A DNA stretch of 64,000 nucleotides from the NCBI RefSeq assembly GCF_030272615.1, contig NC_081409.1, positions 655,374,468 through 655,438,467 on the forward strand, written 5' to 3'. Of this stretch, positions 11,008 through 22,089 are shown one piece after another. How positions within the stretch are numbered: position 1 is the first letter of the stretch; every line of letters begins with the position of its first letter. Below the pieces are notes generated by a model. It saw only the letters and a list, made by a program, of their open reading frames with translations, searched no databases and had not been told where the DNA came from. This DNA comes from Cryptomeria japonica. Its lineage: Eukaryota > Streptophyta > Pinopsida > Cupressales > Cupressaceae. Position numbers and translations under genes: made by a program.

Positions 11008-12615
11008 TGATAACTCAATGATGAACCACTACTACCAAACCGGTACTGAGAGGGGGGGGAATCAGTATAAACACAAATACAGTCCAAAACTAGTTTGATA
11101 ACAAATACTCCAAACAACTAGCAAACAGGAATACCTATTCAACATAGACTGCAACCGGTAAGGCCAAGAGTGTCTAAAACAAGCATTGACTGGTTGAACA
11201 CTTAGCTTTTCATTTAACTCAAAACAACACTACCATTTCACCCTCATGCATGAATAGGTAAACTATCCTCTGATCGTCACAACAGTTAGTTTAGTATGCT
11301 TTATAGACAGGCATAAAACACAGAACCATCATATGCTCAACAGGTAATAACAAAGCATCACAAGATAAACACATCACACATGACACACATATTTTTTTCA
11401 CGTGGAAACCCAACTAGGAAAAACCACGATGGGGATGAATACCCACAAGCTACTTTTGAACTCTTTTGAAGTCCACTCTATTAGGAGCCTTGTCCGGTTA
11501 AAGACATTACAATAGGTTTTGCTAGGAACCGATCCTGTTAGGGATCACTTGGTTAAGGGATGGCTATAATATCCGGTTAAGGGTTAAACCCGGTTAGGGT
11601 TACCTTGTTAGAGGATTTCTAGAACTCAATAGCTAAAGGATCTCCCGAGCTCTATAGCTTCTCAGAACTCATTAACCTTGAGTTACCCAATTAAGGGATT
11701 TGAATCAAGCCTATTAAGACCACCCTGTTAGGGGATTTTGCATCAAGCCAGTTAAGGCTACCCTATTAGGGGATTTCACAACTATTGAAGTGATTAGAGA
11801 TCAACAGGAATTACAGTGATCTGATAATAGCACTCAATGCTAATGTAGATCCATTTTGGCTCCTCTTCTCCTTCTGCACATTTACTTTGCAAGTATCTCT
11901 TTTCTCCCTTGGTCTGGCAAGAATCATGTATCTCTTCCCTTGGATACACACTCACAACTTTTTCCAACAACCTTAGAAAGAAACACAACATTGACCTTAT
12001 AGGAAACAGAAAGGTCGATAGAAAAAACCCTAAACCCTAAATCTATTGGGTTAAGCAATTCAAGCGATTCAATCCTGACCATTGAATCATACTACATTAA
12101 AAGTAACAATGTTGAATCGATCTCAAGACATTCTCCATCGTCCATTTTCCACTGATTTCATGGCGGTTGATAACCCATCACGCGTTATCACCGTTTGATA
12201 GACTTCGCACATTCCCGAGGTAGATAAGAATAGTCTTCTTCATGCTAGATCCTTCACACACACGGAGCTTATGTGGCAACATGATCTGTTCTCCATTATA
12301 CTACTAACTCATCACACAAAGATCACCGATTGAGTCACACAGGCTTGAGGTGCTCCAACCAGAAATCCTGAAGTGTAAACTACCTACCAACCGGTAGTAA
12401 CACAATGCTTCCATGTGTTGGTTCCCGTAACTGCATGCCGGTTCATCTTGAACAAATATGCTGCTTCACTTTGGCATATAAACCGGTTCATACATATGCT
12501 GGTTCCTCTCTCTTTTCACCTATCACATGTGCTAGTTCACACCATGTCTCATATTGACATCAATGACAACATACAATATCATTATGTCTTCATGCTGGTT
12601 CACATAATGCCAACT
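11008..12615 (-). repeat. Copia A 5' LTR
   Basis: This LTR is the same length (1608 bp) as the left copy. Its outer terminal base has changed (TGCCAACT on the plus strand instead of TGCCAACA). It would have carried the promoter. Where this copy keeps CCGGTTC sites the other has often lost them by C-to-T change, and the reverse. Confidence 0.95.
11399..11432 (-). promoter_or_regulatory. Conserved copia LTR module with G-box, 5' LTR copy
   Basis: Here CACGTGGAAACCCAAC is followed by TAGGAAAAACCACG. It is the counterpart of the module at 5391 with two or three transitions. Confidence 0.5.
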
Positions 12616-12620
12616 CTTCT
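12616..12620. repeat. Target-site duplication of Copia A, right copy
   Basis: CTTCT is identical to 4993-4997. Confidence 0.93.
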
Positions 12621-12719
12621 ATATATAGATTTAATGCTTCAAGGCCATTTACTGAATTGAAATGATGTTGTAATTCACCTCATGTAAGAACAGGCCTATC
12701 TGTTTCCTGTATTTAATAA

Positions 12720-13800
12720 TGGCGGGTGGATTCGTTAAGATCAGATTTTGAAATGGCTAGTTGTCATAACTCCTCCTGATAAATCAATTACTTGGTGCCA
12801 CCTATCCTTTTCATTGGCATAGGTCATACTGATCACTCCATCAGGTATCGATATAACTCATTTATTATAATTCCAATGGTTATAACTTCCCCAATGGCTC
12901 TGCCTTCTATCTAAGCTTTATCTTTACCTTTATATCTCATCAACATAAGTCATCTCGATGTATCCCCCTTCTATTCCTTTGTAGCATTCTACCCATCGGG
13001 TATCAGCATAACTCTAAAGACGCTACTCTGATGGTTTAAGATATCTCAATGATTCCTCCTTCACGGTCTGCATCTTGTTTGTCACATTGGGTCATCTTAT
13101 CAGGGATCGGGATATCTTACTTTATTTTTCTTTGATGACCCAATGCCATCGCCTTCAAACTTATGTGTCTTTTTATTCCTCTGGTCTATCAACATATATT
13201 TCCCCGATGAGGTCTCCTCATTCACACCTATCTTGGTTTTTTCATTGGGTAGAGGCATAGAAAAAATGTCCCCTTTCGATGAGGTAATGATATCCTGATG
13301 ACTTGGTCTTCAATTGGTGTAACTCATCTTGATTAAATCTCCTTCTCCATTGCTCAGCTTGTCCTTCTCATCGAGTATCGGTGTAACCCAAAACTCCTTT
13401 CACCAATGGTTTGAGTTGTCTTGATGACTTAGTATTTCTACCTTTTGGTATTGCCTCATTGGAGTAAGTCATGCCGATGACACCGCCTTTTCCACCTAGC
13501 CCATCAGGTATTGGGGTAGCACAAAATGACATTTTTTGATAACCCGATGACACTGTCGATCTCTACTTCACATTCTCCTTCATTGGTGTAAGTTATATCG
13601 ATAACCTCATCGGCTATTGGCACAACATTTTTCTCATGCCCCTGATAGTAAATGTTACGCCGATGACACCCTCCTTTTGAACTTTCTTTTGATTCTCCTT
13701 TGGAGTGATCGGTCTAGGTCATGCCAATAGGTTCTTTCATTATTTATGCTAGTCGGTCTTGTCGGGGTAACTTACACCGATAGTTCAAATTTGATAATTA
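12720..13800. repeat. Array of degenerate CATCGG...CCGATGA motifs
   Basis: About a dozen variants of the phrase CATCGGGTATCGGTGTAAC or its complement-like partner GTCATGCCGATGACACC recur at roughly 40-90-bp spacing, joined by pyrimidine-rich spacers. Paired copies form imperfect inverted repeats, such as CATTGGTGTAAGTTATATCG at about 13582. No open frame of coding quality is present. The block lies upstream (minus sense) of the unknown pseudogene once Copia A is removed, so it may be that gene's or element's control region. It is too diverged for a precise unit. Confidence 0.6.
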
Positions 13801-14160
13801 TGCTAATCAAGCTCCTCTTCATATATCATTTTCACTTGCAACCTTTTATGGAAACTTCAGATGTGCTAATAAATGACAAATACTATCACATAGGCCCAGA
13901 GAAAGCCTTATGAGGATCCCAATATTGTTATGATGAAATTTTCTCATGTAGTCCCTATTCAGTGCCAAACCTTAGCATTCCCTAGTGGTACTTGTCCAAT
14001 TCTTTAAAAACAGATCACAGTAGGATTTTTCTGGTACTGCAACATACCTCTTGCACATACAATCTAGAAATAAATGCTCTTATGATGAAAATGTATATAT
14101 AAAACATCAAAGAAATAGCACAAAATATTTTGCAAAAATATGTGCTAACACATTTAGAGC

Positions 14161-15793
14161 CTCTTTATATTAAATCTAGGCCTCTTGTTGCGTACTTGAT
14201 CCTATCCATGTGCATTTGGGAAGGGTTTAGTTGGGGAACAAAATTGACCAACCTACAGACCCTATAATTGAAAATAGGCAAAGATCCATTTAAGAAGGGT
14301 CTATTTATATTTCAAAAAGATAACCAATTAGTCCAAAAGACTCAAAAATGGGTTACAATACACTAAAATCAGAACACGACTCCTTAAAAACTCCATTTAG
14401 AGAGGGTTGACTATCTTAAACTCAAAAATATAAAACCAAGAATCAAAACCCAATATGGAAATCATCATAAGACATTACAAAAGAGAGAGAGAGGGGTGGC
14501 TTTTAATCTAAAACCAATAATGAAGGTCCAAAAATTGAATCCCATTCCATATAGTAAGAAAAATGTAGAATACATTCCTTTACATTTCCAAGAAAGAGAA
14601 AAATAAGAATAAAAAATTGGGATTTCAAATCCTACCTCGAGTCCTATGAAGAATCCAAGAAATGAAGAAGGAAGAGGAAGATTAAATCACAAGAATAGTC
14701 CACGCACAACCATCACTCCTCCAAATAGAAAACAAAGCAAAAGTAATAGCAAATCAACCATAAATCCTTCCCCAACAATCTAAATAAAACTCCAGCAAGA
14801 ATTTCTAACCAATTGCACAAAAAAATTGGAAGCAAGTTCTCACAAAATTCTCTCCTCACACACCAAAATTAGAAGCCACTCAATCTCTAGAAAAAACCAC
14901 CATTAATGAGCAGCCTCCCTCTCTCCAATAATAACACAATAAATAATGAAATTCTGTCACAAAAACATGTAAATGAGAAAACTCAACCAACTCCCACCAA
15001 TAAACTTATAAATTAATGCATAAACCAAGATTTAACTCATAAATGGAAACCAACTCCCCACCAATCAAAAAATTTACAATAACATTCCCAAAGGATAATA
15101 TGTCATCCCACCCAAAACATATTTACTTCATTAGGGCTTCAAATCATTTATTAATCCCCACCAAAAGAACTCAATTAATTATTGTCTCATAAATAAGTAA
15201 TCTCATAATTAGATAGTGGAAATTGTAGTGCCTCTCCTAGACTTGCATTTTGATTTACATTTTGATAGAAATTTAGACATATGGTGGTTACTTGGATGGT
15301 TATTTATGACTCCATTATTATCTTAAATGGTATCGTTGATGCTAGTACTATATGTGGATCTATTTTATTTGATATGACTCATCATGTTTGGAGATACATG
15401 TGATTGATGATGATGATGTTGGACATACCATATGATATATGGCATTTGATGGTTCTTATGGATGTTAGTATATAGAATCACCTTGATGGATGGATTTATA
15501 TGACTCATGGATTTATATGTGATCATTATTCATATGGAATATATGACTTATGATGTATTATTAGTACTAACCCTATTTCATGATTATGATTCTATGTGAT
15601 GTTTGATGATTTATTGTGTGGTTGTCTTTGTGAGTAGAGACAATGTCATATCACTCATTGTGAGAATGATATTTCATGGCAATTCTCTATGACTTTTCTA
15701 TTTATTATGGTGTATATGCATTGTATATATTATGTTTAATGTGGGTTTGTAAGTTATAGACATCGACTCCATCTAGGTTCACATGTCTATGTG
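14161..15793. other. AT-rich flank, no gene seen
   Basis: A-rich, CA-rich sequence to about 15230 is followed by ATGGATG/TATGATG-rich low-complexity sequence. TGTAGTGCC at about 15233 could be the start of another old LTR, but no partner was found. Nothing coding is supported. Confidence 0.4.
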
Positions 15794-16842
15794 TGTGAAA
15801 AGTGGACCTGTATCTCTAAGCACAACACTTCAATTAAGTCATTACATGCATGGTTAGAGAGATGTAAACATGAATAATGAAACCATAACAAATCGACCCA
15901 TCGCCTTCTAGTAGATGCGAGTTTAGATTGCTCTTAGATTGTTTAGCTATCTAGTGACTAGACAACACCTAAACGAAGGATTTTAATCTATATGAGTATG
16001 ATATCAAGCTAGATGGATGCAAGATTTAATCTAACATGATTAAGCAATAAATGATCTAGATATCTATACAATAACTTAATATGTGAATATCTAAATGCAC
16101 AAATATCAATGAACCTAGAGCAAAAATAACATAATAACAATAAATTCTCCAAGATTTTCGAATGAGAGATGAGAGCCTGAATTTATAGAAAATTTAGAAA
16201 GAAACCAAAGGCTGAGATTAAATGATGATCAGTGGTCAAGATTTTCCAAGAGAAAGCACAATCTAGGTGAATTAATGTGATTGGATGCTTTTCTCAGTTT
16301 TAAAGGAAATTGAACTAAAATTAAGATTAAATCAAGAAAAAACTGATTTATTCTCTATTTCATTCAATTTTAATATTTAATTGTTTTAATTGCTTTCTTT
16401 GAGATTATTTATCAATTTTTAATTTTTTTTTCAAGATTATCTCCAATTGATTTCTTTTCTCAATTTTTAATTCTTTTTTGTCAATTAATTCCTTTTTTGA
16501 TTTATTTCCTTTTTTGAAGATTTGTGCTCATAATTTCCAATTCCTCTTTCTTGATTTGTTTCCTTTTTTGAAGATTTATGGCAGATTGATTTATTTAATT
16601 AAATATGCTAGGATATTCAATAAAATAAATAAGATAACTATTTAAAATGACTTACTTGGAATGATCAATTAATTAAATAAATATTTAATTAATATTGGTT
16701 GATTGATTTTGCCATGTGACATTTGATGATTAAAGAATTAATTATGTGCTCAAGATTTATTTAATTGCCTTTGGTTAGGACCTTGGTGACGTTGTCGAGA
16801 TTGGGGGCCCATGGTTTAGATGACTATTTTTAGGGTATTACA
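15794..16842 (-). repeat. Gypsy B 3' LTR
   Basis: It runs from TGTGAAAAGTGG to GGGTATTACA on the plus strand, giving TGTAATACCC...TTTTCACA in sense. It pairs with 39722-40769 at roughly 95% by eye. It is strongly AT-rich, with an internal imperfect repeat of TTGATTTATTTCCTTTTTTG at about 16480-16580. Confidence 0.93.
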
Positions 16843-16857
16843 TTTTCCCCTCTTTGA
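16843..16857 (-). promoter_or_regulatory. Polypurine tract of Gypsy B
   Basis: In sense it reads CAAAGAGGGGAAAA directly before the 3' LTR start TGTAATACCC. Confidence 0.8.
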
Positions 16858-16899
16858 ATTAATGTACGAGCAGTGCATTGGTTCAAAGAATAGTTGATG

Positions 16900-17460
16900 T
16901 CTAGGAGATACTAGTTCTGAACTTGATTGATCATGAACTAGATAAAAGAGAGGTGTTAAGCTCAATTCAAAGTGACAAAGCTGAATGAAGTCTAATTAAA
17001 GAGATACCAATCCCAAACTTGATTGAACTTAGGAACAATAGAGAACAAAGATACAAAACTTGAACTTGATTGATCAAGAAGCGGATCTTACTAATCTAGA
17101 ACTTGATTGAACTAGACACAGTGAGTGATGATAAAAAAAATCGATCTTGAACTTGATTGATCAAGACATGATGAAGATAAATTGTTTAGCTTGATCAAGA
17201 AATGAATACTAAACACCTACTTAGATTGAGTGTGATTAAAGATACTCTTTCAACCCTTGATTGAGTTTAAATGAATAATCAACTTAATGAAAAGTGATGA
17301 AACTGATTAACATTAAGAGATTGATTCAGATGAAGACAAATATCAATTTGATTTGAAGTGATGAAACTGATATGCCCCTAGTGATTGATTTGATTCATAA
17401 ATCTCAACTTGATATAAAGCGATGAAGTTGAGATGCCCCTAGCAATGAGGTCTTGTTTGA
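16900..17460. repeat. Array of degenerate CTTGATTGATCAAG motifs in Gypsy B 3' region
   Basis: Variants of GAACTTGATTGATCAAG recur about ten times, for example near 16920, 17015, 17065, 17100, 17150 and 17190. At 17300-17450 there is a related ~55-60-bp duplicated unit containing ATGCCCCTAG. The core TTGATCAA is palindromic. The array lies between pol and the 3' LTR and has no coding content. Confidence 0.55.
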
Positions 17461-18155
17461 TTCTCTTTAGTTGAAAAAGATTTTTTTTTTGCTCGACTTT
17501 CAATGAAGATTTGAAAAATTTCTTGACATTTGAAGATGAGAGATCATAAGGTCATGAGTATACCCCCTCGGGAGCGAAATCGAAAGATAACAAGGGTACA
17601 TGATGATTATAGGCAATTTTTAGCGATAATAAGTTGTTTGAGCACAAATTGATTCAGAGGAATTTTTGAAAATTTTGTGTCGATTGATAAGAAATTGAGT
17701 GCAAAGTTGATTTGTAGAAATTAAATTGAGATGCAACGAGAAATTGAGCACAATTAGAAGAGAGAATGAGAGTTTGATGAAAAGAGTGCTAAGTGGTCCA
17801 AACTATGAATTTGACTAGCAAAATGATCTTGAATTTTGATTTCGATCCTGAAAATGGACTTAGGACAACCGATTTAGCTAAGGGTACAATTTTTGTGTCC
17901 ATCAGAGCAAGTTGAAAAATTAGGGTTTTGGCTATATATGGGACAAAAATGTCATTTTTAATTCATTTGAACCCTCCAAAGTTTGAAAATTCAAAAAGCC
18001 TTCTATGAGAAAAATGGTGGTCCCTACTCATCAGCATCGATTTGAGCACTAGAGACCTCATAACCGACCCCGAAACTATGAGCTAGTGGTAAATGATCTA
18101 TCTTAAGCCTTTTTATGTTTCCAATTTTGAATTTTTGTGTTCATTTTTCAAGTTT

Positions 18156-18430
18156 TTCGCATGTGTGGGGTCGGATTTTATGTTTTATCATGCGAGACAG
18201 GATTCTGTCTCATATGAGTAATTGGTAAATTGTATTTTGTCATTTAAACCCATTAGATTTGTCATTCAGACCCTACCCTTGTGTTGTACGACATGTCAGT
18301 AAAAAGACCATTTTGTCATGCGGGATCTTATAATTTGTTGTTTGGGAATGTTTTATCATACTAAAGCCATTCCTGACTCGTATGAGATGCTGCTCCTCTG
18401 TGTTTTGTCATTCGGGAAATAGTGAGCATT
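18156..18430 (+). repeat. Array of TTTGTCATNCGNG motifs upstream of the antisense ORF
   Basis: Degenerate copies such as TTTATCATGCGAGAC, TTGTTGTACGACATG-like, TTTTGTCATGCGGGATC and TTTTGTCATTCGGG lie at about 25-50-bp spacing just upstream of the plus-strand ORF at 18598. The same motif family appears, apparently inverted, in the leader of Gypsy B at 37930-38240 and 39410-39620. Confidence 0.5.
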
Positions 18431-18597
18431 TTTTAGGGTCTAAACTTGAAATTTTGATTTTGCACTTGACTTAGTTGGATTAGCATGATGTTTTATTTCT
18501 CGTCTTGGCTTATTTGGAATGTTTTCTGATGTTCGTTGTTGGGTTTTTGCAGATTTGATTACCTCTTGTGCTCTTTAGATGCATATATCTGCCCACC

Positions 18598-20418
18598 ATG
18601 CCACTAGTACGACATTTATCTGAGGTTGAGCAAGCTCAGGTTGATGTATGTGGTTTGACTCATCTTCTTGGTTTTCTAGATATTCATGTTAATCATGGTA
18701 TGCTCACAGTATTGGTGGAGCATTTTCACTCAGAGCATAACACATTTCATTTGCTAGTGGGAGAGTTGACTATCACTCCCGAGGATGTGTATAGGATCCT
18801 TTGTATCCCTTTTGTTGGGGATAAGGTGGATTATGATATCGCACAGTTACCTGGATTATAGATAGTTAGGCATGTATTCAGAGATCAGGACATTTTGACC
18901 AACTCCATCAGTTGGGACATATTGATGAGCAGATATAGCAAGGAGTTTCCACTGGCATGTGTTCTAGCAGGTTTCATTTGTTGTTTTTTGATGCCAGATA
19001 GAGGGCAGCAAGGTTTCTAGTGTGGATGGGGCCGGATGCTGATGAGATTGGTGGAGACCCCTCAGAGGTTTGGCTAGGGTTCTTGCATACTGGCTCACAT
19101 GGAATAAGAGATGCATGAGATTGTTTACAGAGCCGATAGGAGCATGGCTGCAGGTGTATATATCCTATAGGTTTGGGCTTGGGAGCACCTTCCCATTTAT
19201 TGGCTGGTGGTAGATGATAGTAGAGAGCTTGGGCAGCTGATCATATATAGGTATGCTGGTTATATCAACTGATCATATATAGGTATGCGTGTTATATCAC
19301 TCAGCCCCATCTGGGCTAGATAGATTTTTGGAGATGACAACTTGATGACTTGATAGTCATAGTATGGAGACCTTATAGAGGTTTGGATTCATGGGATGAC
19401 TCATAGTTGGTGTGCATGGATCTTTTTGTTACACGTCCTCTCATCGGGAGATCACAGACCATTATTGATCGATTCGTTGTTTCATGGGTGATGAGGCAGT
19501 ATGGCCATCTGTAGGGGGTATCCCAAGAGTATATAGCTTATGCGTGTTATGTGGATGAGGAGAGATAGGGATGGTCACCATGGTTATCCTATGCCTTGGC
19601 TATGTAGGAGTTGACTGGTCTCCAACAACTTAGATGGGACTATTTGGACAATGTGGCGAATGCAGGGGTATTGCCCGAGTTCAGGGATTGGTTTCAACAA
19701 CATCCATTCCCTCAATTCATAGATCTAGCAAAGCAGGCTTCTCATATTGAGGATGTTGAGGATGATACCCCCACACCGACATAGGGACAGGGATAAGGCC
19801 AGAGGCAGGCACAGGGACAGAGAGCTGAGGCTCCAAGGCGGGTAGGTGGTGATCCTGGTGCTAGCAATAGCAGGGTTCCAGCTGGGGTTGGATAGTAGAG
19901 GGGTGAGGGCAGATCCCTAGGGCATGTGGGTGTGAGATTGGGCGGGATTGAGGAGGAGTGAGTAGCACCTAGACAAGTCTGATAGCAGAGAGAGGAATAG
20001 GGTGGAGCTAGAGGTGGAGGTGGGGGAGAGGAACCTGCAAGAGAGCAAGGGAAGGATGCAAGGCGATCGATGAGAGCATGTCTTGTAGAGTTGCAGTTAT
20101 AGTTGATAGTGGCTTAGACTCAGTTGGCGGAGTGAGACCGACAGCTTGCCAAGGTGAGGACCGAGCATGATCACCAGATCGTAGTGTTGAAAGTAGATAT
20201 GAGAGCAAAGATAGAGCCCTTGTGACAGGAGGTCCTTCACTAGACTAGTAGGGCAGCCTACTATGTTTCAGCATATAGTGTTATAGTTCCTGTTGCATAG
20301 TAGGTGATACCCTACTCGCAGTATATGGCATAGTTAGAGGGGGCTCGAGCACCTCGTCAGGATCCCAGGCATTAGGCTCCTCCTCCACCTGGTGATGAGG
20401 GAGATGGTGCCAGCTAGA
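18598..20418 (+). pseudogene. Antisense plant-mobile-domain ORF of Gypsy B, decayed
   Basis: The plus-strand frame starts at the ATG at 18598 (context CCCACCATGC). Its N-terminal ~88 codons stay open to 18861 and contain FHLLVGELTITPEDVYRIL, the typical core of the plant mobile domain (PMD) found in MAIN/MAIL-like proteins and in transposon relatives. After the TAG at 18859 the homology continues with stops and frameshifts; ITPEDV is followed later by RPLIGRSQTIIDRF and VMRQYGH. A low-complexity Q/G/R-rich tail starts about 19770. The ORF lies antisense to pol, between integrase and the 3' LTR. Extra antisense ORFs at this place are known in Tat elements. Its role in the element is unknown. 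A pyrimidine-rich TTTTTGCAG at about 18544 could be a splice acceptor, but that is speculative. Confidence 0.75.
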
Positions 20419-21880
20419 TATTTCATTTTGTAGTTCAGATATTTTTGTAGACACACCCATTTTTTGTAGCCATACTATTCTTTCTCCGATGGGAGTTTGT
20501 ACATTTCATTAGACATCATTTTGTACTCTTATACTTGATACGATATATATATATATATGATATCTGATTTGACTTCATCATACTTGTGTTGATTCAATTT
20601 TCGAGATGTTTTCTATATGATTTATTCTATATGTATGCATTTCTGATTTAGTATGAATGTATGTAATGCAAATGATCATGGATGTCTATTTTTATTTCTT
20701 TTTATATACAAATAAATGAATATGAATGAGAAATGAGTAATGCAAATTTTTCATTTTTCTATGTAATAAGATGAATGCAAATGAATGATAGTGAAATGTA
20801 TGAATCTATATTAGATTCTTATGGATGCAGCTAAACATCTCAAAACACAAGTACCCGATCGGAGAAATGGTGAAGAAGAAACTACTTAGCTGAGAAATGA
20901 TGATGCTTCAAACTTTCATTCAGAAGATAAAGAGATTATTGTTATCATACCGAAATCACTCTAAATTCACAAAATGCAGAATGAAATGCAAAATGAGATG
21001 CAGAATGAAATGCAACCTAATCCTAGTCACTAGATTTGAATAGCTTAATTTTCATCATTGAGCGTTTTACAATTATAGCAGGCAGATTAGAGTTCCTTTC
21101 TTTTCATGTGCAATATTAATTATCTTGTCCGCAATGACCCTTTTTGATTCATATCCTTGGACAGATTTCGCAGGGACCTAGATTGCATGATAAAGAAATT
21201 CCCTCAAAATAGATAAAGAAATGATGAGAACCTCCCTGTAGCATTCAAATAAGTGGAGTCGAGGTATGTGAGGTGATTTCACCTTGATGTGAAGGCTCTT
21301 ATCATAGACACCCAGCTAATTTAAATGTTTCCAAATCATTGGGATCATTTCTACAAGTAGAAAACAAGAAAATATTATGCCCCCAATCCTTGCTCCTCTT
21401 AGTCACAATAGACTTCCTTGAGTTACTCAGAGGGATAATAATCAAAAACCAATATAAAAGACAGCATACAAAGAAAATTTTCATTCATAGCTCAAACTGT
21501 TTAGTGATTTTTTTCCGTTATGTTGTTGTGCTTGTTGACTCAGTAAGAAAACTCTTCAATAGTCAGGAGACAAGTGACTGACTCAGAGTGGACGACCAGG
21601 TTTCATTGATGGAAAGATGACTTGTTTGACACTGCTTAGGATATGTAAATTGCTCTATTGATTAACCTAAGACTAGGAAATTGATCAGTTTCAAGCCATG
21701 AGGGTTCCAAAAGAACCAAGATGTCACGAAAGTGACTAAAAGATATGTACAAACGAAATCAAAGAATTGCATGAAAGTGGGAATGCCAACGTTGCATTGA
21801 TAGATGGAGCGTTTGAGTACAAGAGGCACCTATTTATTAGGTTTTCACCTGCTTGGTTTTTCACCAAGGCATTTTCTCTC
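20419..21880. other. Gypsy B 3' non-coding region, no gene seen
   Basis: This AT-rich sequence follows the antisense ORF. It has a short (TA)n run near 20548 and ATGAATG-rich low complexity at 20640-20810. The short open frames at 21302-21581 overlap on both strands and show no family signature. Confidence 0.5.
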
Positions 21881-21916
21881 TTTTTCATTTTTTTTTTTGT
21901 TCTTTTTTTATTTTTA

Positions 21917-22055
21917 GGATTTCTTCAAGACTTTTTCTGATTTTTATGATTTTTTCAGGACTTTTTTTTATTTTTATGATTTTTCAGGACTTTTTCTGAT
22001 TTTTATGATTTTTTCAAGACTTTTTCTAATTTTTATGATTTTTTTAAGACTTTTA
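21917..22055. repeat. Minisatellite of about 30-bp T-rich units
   Basis: About five imperfect copies of a unit like GACTTTTTCTGATTTTTATG plus ATTTTTTCA are arranged head to tail, just beyond the end of pol in the minus sense. Copies differ by one or two bases and by T-run length, consistent with replication slippage. Confidence 0.75.
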
Positions 22056-22089
22056 GCTGTATAGGTTGCTGGAGCAAAGATCATTTAAG

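Larger units (their letters stand above)
4998..12615 (-). mobile_element. Copia A: full-length Ty1/copia retrotransposon, inactive
   Basis: A 7618-bp element lies between exact 5-bp duplications, CTTCT. It has two 1608-bp LTRs, a tRNA-Met-type primer site, a polypurine tract, and one gag-pol frame in the copia order gag, protease, integrase, RT, RNase H. It is read on the minus strand, so the right LTR is the 5' LTR. The LTRs differ by several per cent, mostly by C/T and G/A transitions; the first ~200 bp are the most diverged (about 9% by eye). Seven premature TAG codons make it non-autonomous. It split the promoter region of the unknown pseudogene on its left from the CATCGG array on its right. 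I do not assign a copia lineage. Confidence 0.95.

Noticed and set aside
12720-13800. Possible CRISPR-like or satellite array
   Set aside because: Units are too diverged, spacing is irregular, and the DNA is clearly plant nuclear. Kept only as a degenerate motif array.
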